From Phycisphaerales bacterium (lineage in GTDB: Bacteria; Planctomycetota; Phycisphaerae; Tepidisphaerales; Tepidisphaeraceae): a DNA stretch of 33,162 nt. How positions within the stretch are numbered: position 1 is the first letter of the stretch; every line of letters starts with the position of its first letter. This document shows, one piece after another, positions 30,531 through 33,162 of this stretch. The stretch lies in the NCBI GenBank assembly GCA_025361735.1, contig JANYKD010000514.1:1-33162 (forward strand), in the 5' to 3' direction. Under the pieces are notes generated by a model that worked only from the letters and a program-made list of their open reading frames with translations, did no database searches and was not told the DNA's origin. Both the position numbers and the translations under genes were made by a program.

Positions 30531-33002
30531 TCACTTGATCTCCCACTCCAATATCCCGCCGGAGAAGTTTGCCTTGAGTTGAACTTCGATGCGCAGGCCC
30601 GTGCTTTCGACCGCGTCAAACTTCACGTCATTGAACTGGTCCTTGGCCGTTCCATACGTGCCGGCGCCCGAGACCGGCAGCCACTGGTCGCCCTTGCGAT
30701 ACAGCAGTGTCCACGACGCCGGGACACGGCAGCCGCCTCGGCCTTCATCGTCGAACCAGTACACCCGCACGAACGACACGCTCTGCGGCTTGTCGAACGT
30801 CCACTGGATCCATTCCTTGCCGCCCTTGTGGTCCCACCAGGTGAAACGCGGAATGCTGCGGTCGCCGGAGTTCCTGGGGATGCGTTTGTCCATCACGGCG
30901 CGCGTGCTGTCACCCTCGAACGTGTGCGATGCCGTCACCGGCAGCGGCTTGGTCTCCGGAAGCTCCGCCCACTCCGTGGCGTCCGCGCCGTCGCCAACTG
31001 TGGGAAACGAACTGATCCGCAATCGCGCCGCGCCCATTGGAATCAGCGCGATCGACTCCTCGGGCTCGGCCGACTTCGCCGGGCTCGGCTGAAGCAGCCC
31101 GACGAGATTCAGATAGTCAGCCTTCCAGTTGACAATCTTCCGTCCCTTCGCCTTCAGCGAAATCGGCGTGCCCTCGTGTGTGAACGGCATATTCGTCGCC
31201 GGCCAGTCCTTCCTGACGACCTCAAACGACTTTCTCGCGTCCGCCTTGTCGAGCACCAAGCCGTAGTTCCACGGTGTCGTCGGCAGGATCTCATACGCCG
31301 GCCACTTCTCCGTACCGCCCGAGCGCACCACCTTCTCGCCGATATCCAGCGAGTACGTCAGCGGCCCGCGATCGACCGACACGCTGTTGTGGTTCTTCGT
31401 CCACGTCCGCAGGGAAACCTCCATCGGCAGCGTCAGCGTCACTTTGTCGCCCGGCTGCCACGCCCGCTCCACGCGGATGAAGCTCAGCGGCTTGCTGCTC
31501 ACATCCACGGCTTTGCCGTTGATCGCCACTCCCACCTTTTTGCACCAACCCGGCACGCGGACATACAGCGGAAACTGCACCGCCTTGCCGGCCGAGATCG
31601 TGAACTCCACGCGTTCATCAAATGGGTAATTCGTCTTCTCCGCGATGCTCACTTCGGTGCCATCAGCCACTTTCGCCGTCACCTTGCTGGCCCCAAAGAG
31701 CACCGCCGCCAGCCCGTTGTCCGGCGTTGCCATCCACTGGTGCTCCACAAAATAGGGCCACCCATGCCCGAAGTTGTGCTGGCAGCAGCGGTGATCGTGC
31801 GGGTTCATCTCCAGCATGTTCCCGCCGTTCTGCAATCCGGGCGCCTTCGTCTTCTTATCCGACGAGATCAGGTTCGGGCTCGTCAGATATCGAAGCGCCT
31901 TGAAATCCGCCAGCAGCGCTGCCGGCAACGAATTGAACGCCACATCCTCGCACCGATCCGCCCAGATCAGGTTGCCCGTCGCCATCGTCAGCCGCTCATC
32001 GGAGTACATCATCTCCACCATGCCGCATGTCTCCACGGCTTGGCGCGGGTCGGAAAAGCCCGGCCGGCAATTCTCATCGCCGGCGAACATACCGCCGGGA
32101 ACCTGCCCGTACATCTCGCGGATGATCGTGTAATCCCGCTCCGACGCCTGCAGGAACTTGTCCTGCCTGGACTGCATCCAGTAATACGTCGGCCCGCCCA
32201 GCGCCTGCGACATGTTGACATTGTGCCAGTTCGGCACGCCATCCGACCAGTTGGCCGTGTGCCGGTGGATCTTCTCGGCCAGTTCCAGCAGCCATTTCTC
32301 GCCGATGCGGTTGTACAGCCAGTAGACGCTGTACAGGTTGTCGCCGCCGCGCTGCTGCTGCCAGTAGGGGGGCAGGAAATCCTTTTCAGGGACAGTCATC
32401 TCCCACTTGAAGTACCGGGTCATCAGGTCGATCACCCGCTTGTCGCCTGTGTATTCATAGTACGATTCCAGGCAGTTGAGCATCACCATGTTCGGCCACA
32501 GATCCAGCGGCCCCGCCGTGCTGCCGACCGTCGCGGTCGCCCCTTTGCCGCGCGGCCCGAAGAACCCGTCCTCCGTCTGGCTGGCGATGGCCCCTTCGAT
32601 CCACACCCGGGCTTCCTTGATCTGTTCTTCCTTGTTCAGCAGATACGCCGTATCGCCGAACCCCTTGAGCCAGTAGGGGACTTCCTCCCAGCCATTGCGT
32701 CCCTGTCCCCCTTTGTCGAGCCAGGCATTGCCATCTTTCTTGAGGAAGGTTGAGATCTCCCCCAGATGCCCGTGGAATCCGTCGGACTGCAACTGAAGCT
32801 GCTTGAGCAGCCACCCGTCCGGCCGAACCGCCCCCACCGGCAGCCGCACCAGCGGGCTGGCGATGAGCGGATCGCGGTTGGATGGATAGTGAGCATTGCG
32901 AGATTCGGCCACGGGCTTGTCCACGACCGATACCTGGTCCTGGGCAACAGCGGCCGCGGCGAGCCCGAGGGAAATTCCGATGGCGAGCGATTTGCAGAAC
33001 AT
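30531..33002 (-). CDS. secreted GH127-like beta-L-arabinofuranosidase with C-terminal discoidin-like domain
   Basis: 823 residues, signal peptide MFCKSLAIGISLGLAAAAVAQ. The long alpha/alpha-barrel is of the DUF1680/GH127-GH146 type. Zinc-thiolate active site features are visible: VETCGMVEM gives Glu324 and Cys326, and HDHRCCQHNFGHGWP gives Cys406-Cys407, matching the Cys3-Glu site and nucleophilic Cys of the characterised family; Glu310 (AGDENC) is the likely acid/base. Later RVPGWCKKVGVAINGK and the beta-sandwich are typical. The last 130 residues (FTWWDHKGGKEWIQWTFD...ILEWEIK) look like an F5/8C, CBM32-type sugar-binding module. Probable substrate: terminal beta-L-arabinofuranose in plant or algal glycans. 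AAAGGAA 6 nt before the ATG at 33002 and the signal peptide fix the start. Confidence 0.9.
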   Translation of the reverse strand: MFCKSLAIGISLGLAAAAVAQDQVSVVDKPVAESRNAHYPSNRDPLIASPLVRLPVGAVRPDGWLLKQLQLQSDGFHGHLGEISTFLKKDGNAWLDKGGQGRNGWEEVPYWLKGFGDTAYLLNKEEQIKEARVWIEGAIASQTEDGFFGPRGKGATATVGSTAGPLDLWPNMVMLNCLESYYEYTGDKRVIDLMTRYFKWEMTVPEKDFLPPYWQQQRGGDNLYSVYWLYNRIGEKWLLELAEKIHRHTANWSDGVPNWHNVNMSQALGGPTYYWMQSRQDKFLQASERDYTIIREMYGQVPGGMFAGDENCRPGFSDPRQAVETCGMVEMMYSDERLTMATGNLIWADRCEDVAFNSLPAALLADFKALRYLTSPNLISSDKKTKAPGLQNGGNMLEMNPHDHRCCQHNFGHGWPYFVEHQWMATPDNGLAAVLFGASKVTAKVADGTEVSIAEKTNYPFDERVEFTISAGKAVQFPLYVRVPGWCKKVGVAINGKAVDVSSKPLSFIRVERAWQPGDKVTLTLPMEVSLRTWTKNHNSVSVDRGPLTYSLDIGEKVVRSGGTEKWPAYEILPTTPWNYGLVLDKADARKSFEVVRKDWPATNMPFTHEGTPISLKAKGRKIVNWKADYLNLVGLLQPSPAKSAEPEESIALIPMGAARLRISSFPTVGDGADATEWAELPETKPLPVTASHTFEGDSTRAVMDKRIPRNSGDRSIPRFTWWDHKGGKEWIQWTFDKPQSVSFVRVYWFDDEGRGGCRVPASWTLLYRKGDQWLPVSGAGTYGTAKDQFNDVKFDAVESTGLRIEVQLKANFSGGILEWEIK

Positions 33003-33066
33003 GGCGGGTTCCTTTCCAGCAAGGAAGTATGGCCGCCCCGCACGCGTTTTGAAAGAGGGCACAGGG

Positions 33067-33117
33067 AGAATGCCGAAACTCGAAATCCGAATTCCGAATG
33101 AATTTCGAATTCCGAAT
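33067..33117. repeat. CCGAATTCCGAAT-type repeat, family C, third copy
   Basis: CGAAACTCGAAATCCGAATT followed by CCGAATGAATTTCG and CCGAATGATCG, in the same orientation as 26484-26560. It lies upstream of the arabinofuranosidase gene. No four-helix-bundle gene is attached within the window. Confidence 0.75.
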
Positions 33118-33162
33118 GATCGTGGCCGCGATCGCTGATCGCGGTTCTTCGCCCGCCGAGGG

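Noticed and set aside
30492..32753. 753-codon plus-strand frame opposite the GH127-like gene
   Set aside because: His/Arg/Val-rich antisense translation; the other strand carries the full zinc-site signature and a signal peptide.

Overview
The window looks like a chromosomal segment of a planctomycete, most likely of the Phycisphaerae type. The pointers are GC-rich DNA, two surface proteins with the planctomycete LExRxLxS N-terminal motif (LEDRVLLS, LEGRVLMS), secreted sulfatases, pseudopilin genes without a secretion machine, a fused ABC-2 permease of the kind common in this phylum, and AT-rich interspersed repeats between genes. No rRNA, tRNA, CRISPR array, phage gene or complete transposon was seen.

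Layout. 1-5.2 kb (minus strand): a small secreted protein and an LEDRVLLS protein with their own promoter, then a lysine-rich duplicated secreted protein and two overlapping secreted sulfatases. 5.4-7.0 kb (plus): an ECF sigma factor and a membrane anti-sigma factor. 7.0-9.5 kb (minus): three pseudopilin-like genes. 9.8-15.7 kb (plus): a 1970-residue repetitive surface protein. 15.8-17.5 kb (minus): a secreted beta-helix protein resembling GH110 enzymes. 17.5-19.4 kb: a DUF2917 gene divergent from a MocR-type regulator, with an ACTGT/ACAGT-rich control region. 19.5-20.9 kb (plus): DAHP synthase with an elaborate leader. 20.8-22.6 kb (minus): trpF and an oxidoreductase. 22.7-24.3 kb: queD and glutamate dehydrogenase, abutting tail to tail. 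24.4-30.4 kb (minus): an ABC transporter operon with an inserted four-helix-bundle gene. 30.5-33.0 kb (minus): a GH127-like beta-L-arabinofuranosidase.

The most exciting element is the leader of the DAHP synthase gene (19573-19851). A promoter is followed almost at once by a 24-codon ORF with seven aromatic codons in a ten-codon run (Phe, Trp and Tyr). Its 3' end can form a 12-bp antiterminator (19673-19684 with 19718-19729) that excludes a perfect 10-bp terminator followed by seven Ts (19713-19747). Beyond the terminator, a second 20-codon ORF with a good ribosome binding site carries five Trp codons, contains the aroF ribosome binding site and overlaps the aroF start. This reads as two-tier, ribosome-mediated control of the first step of aromatic amino acid synthesis: transcription attenuation sensing Phe/Tyr/Trp, then a Trp-sensing translational step. 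I do not know of this arrangement being described in planctomycetes.

A second theme is repeat traffic. Three families of short interspersed repeats (GGCACGAAGGCAC type, GTTGATAG/GTTGCCAG type, CCGAATNCCGAAT type) sit between genes and have changed them: they supply part of a sulfatase signal region, extend the TrpF C-terminus, separate sigma from anti-sigma factor, form a perfect 30-bp hairpin before glutamate dehydrogenase, and flank in inverted orientation a four-helix-bundle gene that splits the ABC operon. The sulfatases, GH110-like and GH127-like proteins suggest growth on sulfated, arabinose- or galactose-containing polysaccharides.
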